The notes: generated from the letters alone by a model not told the origin. Counted from the stretch's first letter, positions 44,359 to 53,761 are shown. The stretch is DNA of 64,000 bases from an uncultured Bacillota bacterium (GCA_949293555.1 CASFDV010000004.1:38425-102424); one strand, 5' to 3'. Numbers and translations: made by a program.

Positions 44359-45659
44359 TCTCCCGCATCGCCGTCGACTTAGGGGCCAGCAGCGGCCGGA
44401 TCATCCTCGGCCGTCTCACCGAAGGCTGCTGGAGCCTTGAGGAGGTCCATCGCTTTCCCAACGGCCCGGCGGAAGCCCCCGATGGCATGGTCTGGGATCT
44501 CGAGCGCATTTATTCGGAAATGCTCAAAGGCATCCGCGAATGCTTTCGGAGAGAACCCCGGATCGAGTCCCTTGCGATCGATTCCTGGGGCGTGGACTAT
44601 GTCCTCGAGCGGGAGGAGGGAGCGTTCCTGCCTTGCCGTTCCTATCGCGACCCCAGGACAAAGGAAGACATCGAGTTCGCAAGAAAGAAGGTGCCTCCTT
44701 CATACCTTTACGGGAGGACTGGCACGCAGTTCCAGTCGTTCAACACCATCTACCAGCTCCTGCGGGATAAGAGGGAAGGTGCTCTCGAAGGGTGCCGTGG
44801 ATTCCTAATGGTGCCTGAGTACCTTGCTTACAGGCTCACCGGCAGGCGGGCGCACGAGTATACGAACGCCAGCACCACCGGACTTCTTGATGCCTCGCGA
44901 AAGGAATATGACTTCGAGATCATCCGCGCCCTTGGCCTTCCTTCGCGAATATTCCCGGAAACACTTGGAAATCCCGGGGATTTCGTAGGGACGCTTCTTC
45001 CTGAGGTAGCCACTGAAGTTGGAGGCGACCTTGCGGTCAGGCTCTGCGCTTCGCATGACACCGCCTCCGCCGTGGAGGGGATGGAGCTGGATGAGGATTC
45101 CATCTTCCTCTCCAGCGGGACGTGGTCCCTCATCGGGACGAAGCGCCCTCGTCCCGTTCTCAACGAGGAAGCGAGGGCAAGGAACTTCACGAACGAAGGC
45201 GGGCCTGGATACATTCGCTTCCTGAAGAACATCATGGGCCTTTGGATCGTTCAGCGCCTCCGGGCGGAGATTTGCCCGGGCAAGGACTTCAGGACCATCG
45301 CGGAGGAGGCTTCAAGGAGCAAGGCGACTTTCGTCCCTCCTGTCGATGACCCTTCCTTGCTCTCTCCCCGGAGCATGAAAGAGTCCCTTCTTAGAAGCAT
45401 GCGGATGGAAGAATTGTCCGAAAGCGATCTCTTCGAAAGCGTCTTCCGGGGGCTTGCCTTCTCCTATGCGAAGGCGGTCAGGGAAATCGAGACGCTTACG
45501 GGGAAGACCTACAAGAAGATCGTGATCGCGGGAGGAGGGGCGAAAAACAGCCACCTGAACGAGCTGACCAGGAAGGCGACGGGCAAGGAAGTCGTTGCGC
45601 TCCCCATCGAGGCAAGCGCCCTGGGAAACCTATTCACCCAAGGAAAGGAGAATTCATGA
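44355..45659 (+). CDS. rhaB: Rhamnulokinase
   Basis: Phosphorylates L-rhamnulose to rhamnulose-1-phosphate. The protein has 434 residues and a FGGY kinase fold. Motifs are IAVDLGASSGRIILGR at the N-terminus, IDSWGVDYVL, CASHDTASAV, FLSSGTWSLIG and IVIAGGGAKNSHLNEL. It starts with TTG at 44355, overlapping the GH78 stop, with GGAGG 8 nt upstream. Its stop overlaps the rhaA ATG. Confidence 0.95.
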   Translation: MISRIAVDLGASSGRIILGRLTEGCWSLEEVHRFPNGPAEAPDGMVWDLERIYSEMLKGIRECFRREPRIESLAIDSWGVDYVLEREEGAFLPCRSYRDPRTKEDIEFARKKVPPSYLYGRTGTQFQSFNTIYQLLRDKREGALEGCRGFLMVPEYLAYRLTGRRAHEYTNASTTGLLDASRKEYDFEIIRALGLPSRIFPETLGNPGDFVGTLLPEVATEVGGDLAVRLCASHDTASAVEGMELDEDSIFLSSGTWSLIGTKRPRPVLNEEARARNFTNEGGPGYIRFLKNIMGLWIVQRLRAEICPGKDFRTIAEEASRSKATFVPPVDDPSLLSPRSMKESLLRSMRMEELSESDLFESVFRGLAFSYAKAVREIETLTGKTYKKIVIAGGGAKNSHLNELTRKATGKEVVALPIEASALGNLFTQGKENS

Positions 45660-46903
45660 GCGAGAAGGACTACGAGCGGGCCCGCGAGGCCTATCGGGAA
45701 GGAGGGGTCGACAGCGAGAGCGCGATCGAGCGCGTCCTCTCCATCCCCATCTCCGTCCACTGCTGGCAGGGGGACGACGTCATCGGCTTCGATGGCGCCG
45801 GCACTCTTTCCGGAGGAATCCAGACCACCGGGAACTACCCCGGAAGGGCGAGGAACTTCGAGGAACTGAAGGCTGACCTTCATGAGGCCTTCTCCCTCAT
45901 GCCGGGGAAGAAGAGGCTGAACCTCCACGCTTCCTACGCGATCTTCGACGGGGAAAAGGTCGACCGCGACGCCTATCGTCCGGAGCACTTCGACCCGTGG
46001 ATCGACTTTACGAAGGAAGAGGGGCTGGATGGCATCGATTTCAATCCCACGCTCTTCTCGCACCCGATGCTCGTGGACGGGCTTTCCCTTTCCTCCCCCA
46101 GAGAAGAGGTCAGGAAGTTCTGGGTCCGCCACGTCATCTCTTCCCTTCGCATCAGCGAGCACATCGCCGAGAGGATGGGCAGCCCCGTCCTGATGAACAT
46201 CTGGATCCCGGATGGCTTCAAGGACGTGCCCGCCGACCGCTTAGGGCCGAGGCTCCGTCTTAAGAAGTCCTTGGACGAGATTCTTGCTACTCCCTATGAC
46301 CGGAAGAAGGTCATCGTCGCGGTCGAGAGCAAGGTGTTCGGCATCGGGGTGGAGTCCTATACGGTCGGGAGCAACGAGTTCTATCAGAACTACGCAGCGC
46401 TCAAAGGCATCTGCTGCCTTCTCGACAATGGCCACTACCATCCTCTCGAGTACGTGAGCGACAAGATTCCGAGCCTCTTGGCTTTCCATGAGAAAGTGGC
46501 CCTTCATGTCACCAGGGGAGTGCGCTGGGACAGCGACCATGTCGTGAGCTTCGAGGACGAACTGAAGGAAATCGCCCGCGAGATCATCCGGAACGACGCG
46601 GACGAGAGGGTTCTCATCGGTCTCGACTACTTCGACGCGAGCATCAACCGCATCGCCGCCTGGGCGATCGGGGAGAGGAATGTCAGGAAAGCGCTCCTAT
46701 ACGCGGCGCTCATGCCTAATGAAAGGTGGCGGGAACTCCAGGACAAGGCTTCCTTTACCTCGCTCTACGCCGAGCAGGAAGAGTGGAAGACCATGCCCTT
46801 CGGGGCCGTCTGGGACGAGTGCCTAAGGAGGGCGGGCGTCCCTGGAAGGAACTGGACGGAAGAAGTCGGAAGATATGAGAGGGAAGCCCTTTCAAAGAGG
46901 TAA
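45656..46903 (+). CDS. rhaA: L-rhamnose isomerase
   Basis: Metal-dependent TIM-barrel enzyme converting L-rhamnose to L-rhamnulose, 415 residues, the usual size. Segments IPISVHCWQGDDVIGFD, GLDGIDFNPTLFSHPM, ISEHIAERMGSPVLMNIWIP and VLIGLDYFDASINRIAAW are diagnostic. GGAAAGGAG precedes the ATG. It lies between rhaB and rhaD. No rhaM mutarotase gene is present in the window. Confidence 0.96.
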   Translation: MSEKDYERAREAYREGGVDSESAIERVLSIPISVHCWQGDDVIGFDGAGTLSGGIQTTGNYPGRARNFEELKADLHEAFSLMPGKKRLNLHASYAIFDGEKVDRDAYRPEHFDPWIDFTKEEGLDGIDFNPTLFSHPMLVDGLSLSSPREEVRKFWVRHVISSLRISEHIAERMGSPVLMNIWIPDGFKDVPADRLGPRLRLKKSLDEILATPYDRKKVIVAVESKVFGIGVESYTVGSNEFYQNYAALKGICCLLDNGHYHPLEYVSDKIPSLLAFHEKVALHVTRGVRWDSDHVVSFEDELKEIAREIIRNDADERVLIGLDYFDASINRIAAWAIGERNVRKALLYAALMPNERWRELQDKASFTSLYAEQEEWKTMPFGAVWDECLRRAGVPGRNWTEEVGRYEREALSKR

Positions 46904-46908
46904 ATCCA

Positions 46909-47742
46909 GTGAAAGATATCAGAACTGCGCCATTTCTTCTTGAGTTCGCCCGCACCGCGGACAACATGTACCGCCTTGGCTGGGACGAGAGGAACGGAGG
47001 AAACATCTCCCTTCTTCTTGAGGAAGCCGAAGTTGCCGATTACCTTGATCCCGGAACGGTCATTCGCCATATCCCTTTGATGGGGGTGAAGGAAGTCGAC
47101 CTCGACCTTTCTACGCTCGAGGGCAGGATCTTCCTTGTCACAGGGACAGGGAAGTACTTCAAGAACGTCCTTCTCGACCCTGAGACAAACCTTGGGATCG
47201 TCCGGATCGCCAAGGGCGGGAAGGGCGTCGACCTCCTTTGGGGCTTCAAGGACGGCGGCCGTCCTACCAGCGAATTCCCCGCCCACATGATGTCGCATGC
47301 CGCGAGGCTATCGGTGGATCTAGAGAACAGGGTCGTGATGCATTCCCATCCAACGAACCTCCTGGCCATGAACTTCGTCCACGAGCTGGACGAAAAGTCG
47401 TTCACCAAGGACCTCTGGAAGATGTGCACCGAATGCGTCGTCGTCTTCCCCGACGGGGTGGGCATCCTTCCCTGGATGCTCTGCGGGACGACGGAAATCG
47501 GGAAGGCCACGGCCAAGAAGATGGAAGAGTTCCGCCTCGTCGTCTGGGCGCTCCACGGGGTGTACGCTGCCGGGAAGAGCCTTGACGAGACCTTCGGCCT
47601 TGTCGAGACGGTTGAGAAGGCCGCCAAGATCTACATGCTGGCCCTCGGTCATCCGCGCGTGAACGAGCTGACTGACGAGAACATGAGGGAACTCTGCGAC
47701 CTCTTCGCCGTCGCTCCCAAGTCCGGCTATCTCGAAGACTAG
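46909..47742 (+). CDS. rhaD: Rhamnulose-1-phosphate aldolase
   Basis: Class II zinc aldolase splitting rhamnulose-1-phosphate into DHAP and L-lactaldehyde, 277 residues. Visible motifs are RNGGNISLLL, the zinc ligands MHSHPTNLLAM, and ALHGVYAAGKSL with the third His. It starts with GTG at 46909, 5 bp after rhaA. It is the last gene of the operon; a terminator follows. No lactaldehyde reductase gene (fucO) is adjacent. Confidence 0.95.
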   Translation: MKDIRTAPFLLEFARTADNMYRLGWDERNGGNISLLLEEAEVADYLDPGTVIRHIPLMGVKEVDLDLSTLEGRIFLVTGTGKYFKNVLLDPETNLGIVRIAKGGKGVDLLWGFKDGGRPTSEFPAHMMSHAARLSVDLENRVVMHSHPTNLLAMNFVHELDEKSFTKDLWKMCTECVVVFPDGVGILPWMLCGTTEIGKATAKKMEEFRLVVWALHGVYAAGKSLDETFGLVETVEKAAKIYMLALGHPRVNELTDENMRELCDLFAVAPKSGYLED

Positions 47743-47751
47743 CCTTATTGA

Positions 47752-47790
47752 GCAGGGTCTTTCCCTTCAAGGGAAGCCCTGCGCCTTTTT
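47752..47790 (+). terminator. Terminator of the rhamnoside operon
   Basis: Two-step hairpin: outer stem GCAGGG / CCCTGC, inner stem TTCCCT / AGGGAA. It is followed by GCCTTTTT. Confidence 0.85.
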
Positions 47791-47813
47791 GTTGCTGGTG
47801 CCCATATTTCGTA

Positions 47814-47877
47814 TAAAAGGCAACTTTTACAAAGTTAGTGTGTTGACTACTAGGGTAAGAACGCGTAAATACACACT
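47814..47877 (+). promoter_or_regulatory. Promoter and possible operators of marR
   Basis: -35 TTGACT (47843-47848), 17-bp spacer, weak -10 TAAATA (47866-47871). Upstream is the palindrome TAAAAG-GCAA-CTTTTA (47814-47829). The arms AGTGTGT (47837-47843) and ACACACT (47871-47877) bracket the promoter. Either pair could bind the MarR protein; sites are inferred. Confidence 0.4.
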
Positions 47878-47898
47878 TGCGGAGATGAGATAGTCAAT

Positions 47899-48411
47899 AT
47901 GGAAACGAAAATTGAACAGCACAGAATTCTCTCCTCTTCCATCCGGGAGACGTACGCCCGGGCCCGCTCGGTTTTCCGGGAATGTGCCTCGAGCATTTCT
48001 GATCCCAGCCTCAGCTGGATCGAGATCATGGTCCTGAACGACCTCTTCGCCCATAGGAAGGAGAAGACGAGCGCCCGCGAAGTTGCCGCGAGGCTTCGCC
48101 TGAGCAAGGCCTCCCTCTCCCAGAACCTCGCCCTCCTTGACGCGAAGGGGATGGTTGGGAGTCGGACGTCCACGAAGGACAGGAGGGTCAAGTGGCTCTA
48201 CCTCACCAAGCGGGGCGAGGAATGGATCACGCGCGTCCACACGAGCTTCGACTCCCTTGTCCTCCGCATGGGGGAAGGCATTTCCCCGGAAGAAAGGGAA
48301 GTCGCCCTCAGGGTGCTGGAGAAGATCCGCGAGAACTGCGGCCTTCTCTCGCGGGAGCAGAAGGAAAGGAAGCGTCTGAGCGCGGAAAACGAGGAAGGAG
48401 GTAAGGAATGA
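47899..48411 (+). CDS. MarR-family regulator
   Basis: Protein of 170 residues with a winged helix (about 55-115). TSAREVAARLRLSKASLSQNL is the recognition helix region and KDRRVKWLYLTKRGEEW is the wing. It overlaps the first ABC gene by ATGA, and so probably represses its own operon and responds to a ligand. The C-terminal tail is charged. Confidence 0.88.
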   Translation: METKIEQHRILSSSIRETYARARSVFRECASSISDPSLSWIEIMVLNDLFAHRKEKTSAREVAARLRLSKASLSQNLALLDAKGMVGSRTSTKDRRVKWLYLTKRGEEWITRVHTSFDSLVLRMGEGISPEEREVALRVLEKIRENCGLLSREQKERKRLSAENEEGGKE

Positions 48412-50327
48412 GCAAGAACGCCGCAAAGGCGATCCGGGAAAACGAGAACAACGCCCCTCGCTTCCGGAGCGCCGACGAGGAATTCGACGAGCAGGGGATG
48501 CCGATCTATCACGACACTTTGCTCGGAACGATGAAGTCTCTTTGGAGATTCATCGGAAAATACAAGAAAGATACCATTCTTGCGTGGATTTTCGTCGCCC
48601 TTGAGACTGCAGGGGAAATCCTCATCCCCTACATGATGCAGTACCTCGTCGACGAGATCAGCGCGCCGACCATCAACGTTGGGATGTGCTTCGTCTGGGG
48701 CGGGGTGATGCTTGCCCTCGCCTGCTGCGGCGTCGTCACCGGCATCCTCGCCGGCTACTGGGCGGCTTCCGCCGCGGCGGGACTTGGGGCGAACCTCCGC
48801 CAGGAGATGTTCTATAAGATCCAGGACTACTCCTTCACCAATATCGACAAGTTCTCCACGAGTTCCATCGTCACGAGGACGACGCTCGACGTCAGCAACG
48901 TCCAGTTCGCCTTCCAGATGATCGTGCGCTCGCTCCTCAGGGCTCCGATGCTCATGGTGTTCGCCATGATCATGGCCTTCGTCACGGAGTGGAGGCTCGC
49001 CTTCATCTTCCTCGCCGTCATCCCCGCCGTGGGCGCCCTTCTCATCTTCATCGCCCACTTCGTCCACCCGCTCTTCGTCCGCATCTTCCGGACCTACGAC
49101 GACCTGAACGAGGACGTCCAGGAGAACATCGCCGGCATCCGCGCCGTCAAGGCGTTCGGAAGGCAGGAAGAGCAGAAGAGGCGCTTCGGCGACACGAGCG
49201 AGGTCATCTTCGAGAAGTTCGTGAAGACGGAGAAGATCCTCGCCTTCAACTCCCCCCTCATGCAGACGGCGAGCTACCTCGCGATCCTCCTCCTTTGCTA
49301 CTTCGGCGCCCAGCTCATCACCACCTGGGTGCCGGGCGCCGACGGGAACCCCCAGTTCACCGCAGGCGGGGTGCTTATCACCGAGATGACGACCGGCGAG
49401 CTGAGCTCCCTCCTCTCCTACATCATGCAGATCCTCATCGCCCTCATGCTGATCACGATGATCTACACGATGATCGTCATGTCGAGGAACAGCGCCGAAC
49501 GAATCATCCACATCATCGACGAGGTCCCGGACATCGTGAGCCCGGAGCACCCCGTGCTCGAGGTCAAGGACGGCTCCGTCGACTTCGACCACGTCCGCTT
49601 CCACTTCAAGGACAATCCGGAGAACGACGTCCTCAAGGACATCGACCTCCACTTCGCCTCCGGGGAGACGGTCGGCATCGTCGGCTCGACCGGCTCGAGC
49701 AAGACGACGCTCCTCTCCATGATCGCCCGCCTCTACGACGTCACTTCCGGCTCCGTGAAGGTCGGGGGAGTGGACGTCCGCGACTATGACCTCCACGCCC
49801 TCCGCGAGGCGGTCGCCGTCGTCCTCCAGAAGAACACCCTCTTCAAAGGCACGATCGCGGAAAACCTCCGCTGGGGCAACGAGCACGCCACCGACGAGGA
49901 ACTAAAGGAAGCCTGCGACATCGCCCAGGCCTCCTCCTTCATCGAGGGCTTCCCCGAGAAGTACGAGCGCATGATCGTCCAGGGCGGAACCAACGTCTCG
50001 GGCGGCCAGAAGCAGAGGCTTTGCATCGCCCGCGCCCTTCTGAAGCACCCGAAGATCCTCATCCTCGACGACAGCACGTCCGCCGTGGACACCCACACGG
50101 ACTCCCTCATCCGCCAGGGGCTCGCGACGAAGTTCCCCGGCACGACCAAGTTCATCATCGCCGAGCGTGTCCTCTCGGTGAAGGACTGCGACCAGATCCT
50201 CGTCATGGACGACGGCAAGGTCATCGCCAAGGGCACCAACGACGAGCTCATGGAGAGCTGCCCGCTCTACAAGGAGCTCTACGAATCCCAGCTGGGAGGA
50301 GGTGACTTCGATGTCCAAGGCGACTAG
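48408..50327 (+). CDS. ABC exporter half-transporter with degenerate ATP site
   Basis: Protein of 639 residues: about 60 N-terminal cytoplasmic residues, six transmembrane segments, then the nucleotide-binding domain. Walker A is GSTGSSKTT and the signature is VSGGQKQ (canonical). The Walker B carries Asp for the catalytic Glu (LILDDSTSAVD). The H-loop His is Glu (IIAERVLSV). This is the degenerate partner of a heterodimeric exporter such as BmrCD or TM287/288. Substrate unknown. GGAGG lies upstream of the ATG. Confidence 0.92.
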   Translation: MSKNAAKAIRENENNAPRFRSADEEFDEQGMPIYHDTLLGTMKSLWRFIGKYKKDTILAWIFVALETAGEILIPYMMQYLVDEISAPTINVGMCFVWGGVMLALACCGVVTGILAGYWAASAAAGLGANLRQEMFYKIQDYSFTNIDKFSTSSIVTRTTLDVSNVQFAFQMIVRSLLRAPMLMVFAMIMAFVTEWRLAFIFLAVIPAVGALLIFIAHFVHPLFVRIFRTYDDLNEDVQENIAGIRAVKAFGRQEEQKRRFGDTSEVIFEKFVKTEKILAFNSPLMQTASYLAILLLCYFGAQLITTWVPGADGNPQFTAGGVLITEMTTGELSSLLSYIMQILIALMLITMIYTMIVMSRNSAERIIHIIDEVPDIVSPEHPVLEVKDGSVDFDHVRFHFKDNPENDVLKDIDLHFASGETVGIVGSTGSSKTTLLSMIARLYDVTSGSVKVGGVDVRDYDLHALREAVAVVLQKNTLFKGTIAENLRWGNEHATDEELKEACDIAQASSFIEGFPEKYERMIVQGGTNVSGGQKQRLCIARALLKHPKILILDDSTSAVDTHTDSLIRQGLATKFPGTTKFIIAERVLSVKDCDQILVMDDGKVIAKGTNDELMESCPLYKELYESQLGGGDFDVQGD

Positions 50328-52281
50328 GACCCAAGGGAAGGGGAGGAACTACCTCTCCATGATCGGGCGCGTCTTCCGCGTCGAGGTCAGGAACTATCCC
50401 GTCCGCTTCACCCTTGCCTTCCTCTGCATCATCGTCGCCGCCGTCAGCACGGTGTTCGCGACCATTTTCACCGGCGCGGTCATCGACCAGTGCATCACCC
50501 CGATGGTGACGAAGACCACCGAGTGGATCCAGGCCGGCCAGGTCGGGACCCTCGACCTTTCCGCCGAGTACGCGCTCCTCGGGATCCTCGTCGGCGTCTT
50601 CGTCGGCGTCATGGCCATCGGCCTCACCTGCGACTACTTCTACCAGTACCTCATGGCCTACGTCGCCCAGGGGACGCAGAAGATCATCCGCGACCAGCTC
50701 TTCAACCACATGCAGGACCTCCCCGTGAGCTACTTCGACAGCCACACGAGGGGCGACATCATGTCCATCTACTCCAACGACGTGGACACCCTCCGCGAGG
50801 CGCTTTCGCGGAGCTGGCCCATGGTCGTCAACAGCAGCGTGACGATGATCGCCGTCCTCGTCACGATGTTCCTCACCAACTGGCTGCTCGCCATCTGCGC
50901 CTTCCTCCTCGCCATCCCGACCATATTCTTCAGCAAGGCCATCGCCAGCCGCTCCTCGCGCCACTTCATCGGCCAGCAGAGGGCGCTCGCCGAGGCCGAC
51001 GGCTACGTCGAGGAGCTCATCAACGGCCAGCGCGTCGTCAAGGTGTTCAACTACGAGGAGAGGAACAAGCGCGCCTTCGACAAGGTGAACGACGCCCTCC
51101 GCGTCGAGGCGACGAAGGCGAACCGCTACGCGAACATCCTCATGCCGGTCGTCAACCAGTTCAGCTACGTCCAGTACATCGCCATCGCCCTCATCGGGGT
51201 GGGCCTCATCTTCGCCAACCAGGAGAACCCGGGGCTCTTCGCCTCCATGGGGCTCGGGACCGCCCTCACCACGGGCGTCATCGTCGAGTTCCTCCTCCTT
51301 TCCCGGAGCTTCAGCCGCCCGATGGGCCAGCTCGCCCAGCAGACCAACTCCATCGCGATGGCCCTGGCCGGCCTCGTCCGCATCTTCGAGCTGGTCGATA
51401 CCCCCGCGGAGCAGGACGACGGCTACGTCGAGCTCGTGAACGCGAAGGAAGGGCCGGACGGGAACCCCGTCGAGGTCGAGGAAAGGACGGGCCTCTGGGC
51501 GTGGAAGCACCCCCACACGGACGGCTCCCCGACCACCTACACCTGGCTCAGGGGCAAGATCAACTTCTACGACGTGGACTTCGGCTACGTCCCGAACAAG
51601 ATCGTCCTCCACAACATCACCCTTTACGCGGAGCCGGGGCAGAAGGTCGCCTTCGTCGGCCCGACCGGCGCGGGGAAGACCACGATCACCAACCTCATCA
51701 ACCGCTTCTACGACATCGCCGACGGGAAGATCCGCTACGACGACATCAACATCAACAAGATCAAGAAGGCGGACCTCCGCCGCTCGCTCGGGATGGTGCT
51801 CCAGGAGACGGAGCTCTTCACGGGAACCATCAAGGAGAACATCCGCTTCGGGAAGCTCGACGCGACCGACGAGGAGGTCGTCGCCGCGGCGAAGCTCGCC
51901 AACGCCGACCGCTTCATCCAGCAGCTCCCGCAGGGCTACGACACGATGCTCGTGAAGGCCGGGCTGAACCTCTCCCAGGGCCAGCGCCAGCTCATCGCCA
52001 TCGCGCGGTGCGCCATCGCCGACCCTCCTGTGATGATCCTCGACGAAGCGACAAGCTCCATCGACTCCCGGACCGAGGAGATGGTCCAGAAGGGCATGGA
52101 CGCGATCATGAAGGGAAGGACCGTGTTCGTCATCGCCCACCGGCTCTCCACGGTCAAGAACTCCGACGTCATCATGGTCCTGGAGAACGGCCGCATCACC
52201 GAGAGGGGCTCCCACGACGAGCTCATCGCCCGCCAGGGGAAGTACTACCAGCTCTACACCGGGAACGCGATCAAGCAGTAG
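50311..52281 (+). CDS. ABC exporter half-transporter with catalytic ATP site
   Basis: Protein of 656 residues: six transmembrane segments then the nucleotide-binding domain. Walker A is GPTGAGKTT, Walker B is MILDEATSSID and the H-loop is VIAHRLSTV, all canonical. The signature is LSQGQRQ instead of LSGGQ, so the consensus ATP site pairs this Walker A/B with the VSGGQ of the partner. An insert of about 40 residues (near 370-410) precedes the domain. The start is ATG 50311 with GGAGGT upstream; it overlaps the partner by 17 bp. Confidence 0.93.
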   Translation: MSKATRTQGKGRNYLSMIGRVFRVEVRNYPVRFTLAFLCIIVAAVSTVFATIFTGAVIDQCITPMVTKTTEWIQAGQVGTLDLSAEYALLGILVGVFVGVMAIGLTCDYFYQYLMAYVAQGTQKIIRDQLFNHMQDLPVSYFDSHTRGDIMSIYSNDVDTLREALSRSWPMVVNSSVTMIAVLVTMFLTNWLLAICAFLLAIPTIFFSKAIASRSSRHFIGQQRALAEADGYVEELINGQRVVKVFNYEERNKRAFDKVNDALRVEATKANRYANILMPVVNQFSYVQYIAIALIGVGLIFANQENPGLFASMGLGTALTTGVIVEFLLLSRSFSRPMGQLAQQTNSIAMALAGLVRIFELVDTPAEQDDGYVELVNAKEGPDGNPVEVEERTGLWAWKHPHTDGSPTTYTWLRGKINFYDVDFGYVPNKIVLHNITLYAEPGQKVAFVGPTGAGKTTITNLINRFYDIADGKIRYDDININKIKKADLRRSLGMVLQETELFTGTIKENIRFGKLDATDEEVVAAAKLANADRFIQQLPQGYDTMLVKAGLNLSQGQRQLIAIARCAIADPPVMILDEATSSIDSRTEEMVQKGMDAIMKGRTVFVIAHRLSTVKNSDVIMVLENGRITERGSHDELIARQGKYYQLYTGNAIKQ

Positions 52282-52301
52282 CGATCCCTCATCCGTCCCT
52301 C

Positions 52302-52338
52302 AGCCGTCCATGGCGATGCCGTGGGCGGCTTTTCTTTC
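52302..52338 (+). terminator. Terminator after the ABC operon
   Basis: Stem AGCCG / CGGCT with an inner CCATGGC / GCCGTGG pairing, followed by TTTTCTTT. Confidence 0.75.
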
Positions 52339-52376
52339 GTCGTTAGATAAGGATGTGTCTTTTGCTTCATGGGGGT

Positions 52377-52466
52377 TGCCAAGATGTAAGCGAATTGCCT
52401 GCCAACTTGTAAAGTAAAAACGTGCCAAGTTGTTAAGTAAAATTCTGCCAACTTGTAAAGTATAAT
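52377..52466 (+). repeat. Four tandem 23-bp repeats upstream of the DUF4143 ATPase gene
   Basis: Copies begin at 52377, 52400, 52423 and 52446, exactly 23 bp apart. The unit is TGCCAACTTGTAAAGTA plus 6 variable bases. Copies 2 and 4 share this 17-mer exactly; copy 3 has two changes and copy 1 is more diverged. The last copy runs into TATAAT (52461-52466), a good -10 without a matching -35. The array looks like an operator for a protein binding on one helix face every two turns. Confidence 0.8.
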
Positions 52467-52516
52467 TGAAATCAGCCATATTTATCGATAATCTACGAAT
52501 TAGGAGGATGCCCGCG

Positions 52517-53761
52517 ATGGAGTACATAGCCCGTGTGTTCGACGATATTCTTGAGGAGGCCCTCCGGACGAGCGGGGCCGTCTACGTAACGGGACCCAAG
52601 TGGTGCGGGAAGTCGACCACGTGCGCTAGGCACGCGAATAGCGCGCATGACTTCGGTGCCCTTGACTCGGATGGCGCGATCCGGCTCGCAAGGCTTTCCC
52701 CGCTGGATTTCCTCAAGAATGGGGAGCGGCCCATGCTCCTGGATGAGTGGCAGGTTGTTCCAAGGCTATGGGACGCCGTGAAGCACGAGGTCGATCGCTC
52801 CGATCGCCTGGGGAATTTCATCCTGTCCGGGAGTGTCACGGTCCCTGGGGAAGAGAACCGCCATACCGGGACCGGCAGGATCGCGAGAAGAAGGATGCGG
52901 ACGATGTCCCTGTTCGAAAGTGGCGAAGGGGAGCATAGCGTATCCCTTTCCTCGCTCCTCGCCGGGGAGGAGGTCGCCTGCTTCAGTTCGCTTCGTCTCA
53001 TGGACTATGCCCGCTTGATCTGCCGGGGCGGATGGCCTTCCGCGGTCACGCACAAGGAGGTGGGATTTTCCCTCGCGCGTTCCTTCTTCCAGAACCTGGT
53101 CGCGATGGGTATGTTCCCCGCCGGTAGGCGAGGAAGGGCGGAGAGAAGCGAGAGCCTCGCGGAGTCCTTCCTCCGGGCTTATGCGCGAAGTGTCGGTTCC
53201 TCCCGCGCGTTATCCGCGATCGCGGAGGATATCGGGACGAGCCGTCCCACCGCGTATCGGCTCATGGCAACCCTTGAGAACCTATATGTCTCGGAGGACC
53301 TTGCCGCCTGGAATCCGAACCTTCGGAGCAAGACGGCGATCCGCACCTCGCCCGTCCGCCACATGACTGACCCTTCGATCAGCGCGTCCGCCCTTTCCGC
53401 CACGCCGGAATGGCTGATGGGGGACATCCGCACCTTTGGGCTGCTCTTCGAGGAACTTGCCGTGAGGGACCTCCGCACCTACGGGGAAGCGCACGGAGCG
53501 AAGAGCTACCACTATCGCGACAAGGCAGGGAGGGAGGCCGACCTCGTCCTCCAGTTCCCTGACGGGCGCTGGGCGCTCATCGAGATCAAGATGAGGGAGC
53601 AAGAGGCCGTGGACGAAGCGGCAAGGAACCTCGTCCGTCTGAAGGAAGACATCGACGAGCTCCATCAGCCTGCCTTCCTGATGGTCGTGACGCATGGCGA
53701 TGCAGGGTTCCGAAGGGAGGACGGGGTGTATCAGATCCCCTTAGGGTGCCTCCGTCCTTAA
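52517..53761 (+). CDS. AAA-type ATPase with DUF4143 domain
   Basis: Protein of 414 residues. Walker A is TGPKWCGKSTT near residue 25 and Walker B is MLLDEWQ near residue 75. GGWPSAV is the conserved motif of this family. The DUF4143 C-terminal domain includes READLVLQFPDGRWALIEIK, a PD-(D/E)xK-like arrangement. Such proteins are common accessory genes of unknown role. A helix-turn-helix-like stretch (LSAIAEDIGTSRPTAYRLMATLE, about 230-255) joins the two halves. The start is ATG 52517, 9 nt after AGGAGG; ATG 52508 touches it. Confidence 0.87.
   Translation: MEYIARVFDDILEEALRTSGAVYVTGPKWCGKSTTCARHANSAHDFGALDSDGAIRLARLSPLDFLKNGERPMLLDEWQVVPRLWDAVKHEVDRSDRLGNFILSGSVTVPGEENRHTGTGRIARRRMRTMSLFESGEGEHSVSLSSLLAGEEVACFSSLRLMDYARLICRGGWPSAVTHKEVGFSLARSFFQNLVAMGMFPAGRRGRAERSESLAESFLRAYARSVGSSRALSAIAEDIGTSRPTAYRLMATLENLYVSEDLAAWNPNLRSKTAIRTSPVRHMTDPSISASALSATPEWLMGDIRTFGLLFEELAVRDLRTYGEAHGAKSYHYRDKAGREADLVLQFPDGRWALIEIKMREQEAVDEAARNLVRLKEDIDELHQPAFLMVVTHGDAGFRREDGVYQIPLGCLRP

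Noticed and set aside
52377..52466. Possible CRISPR array
   Set aside because: The period is only 23 bp, with 6-bp variable parts; there are no spacer-length unique segments and no cas genes.
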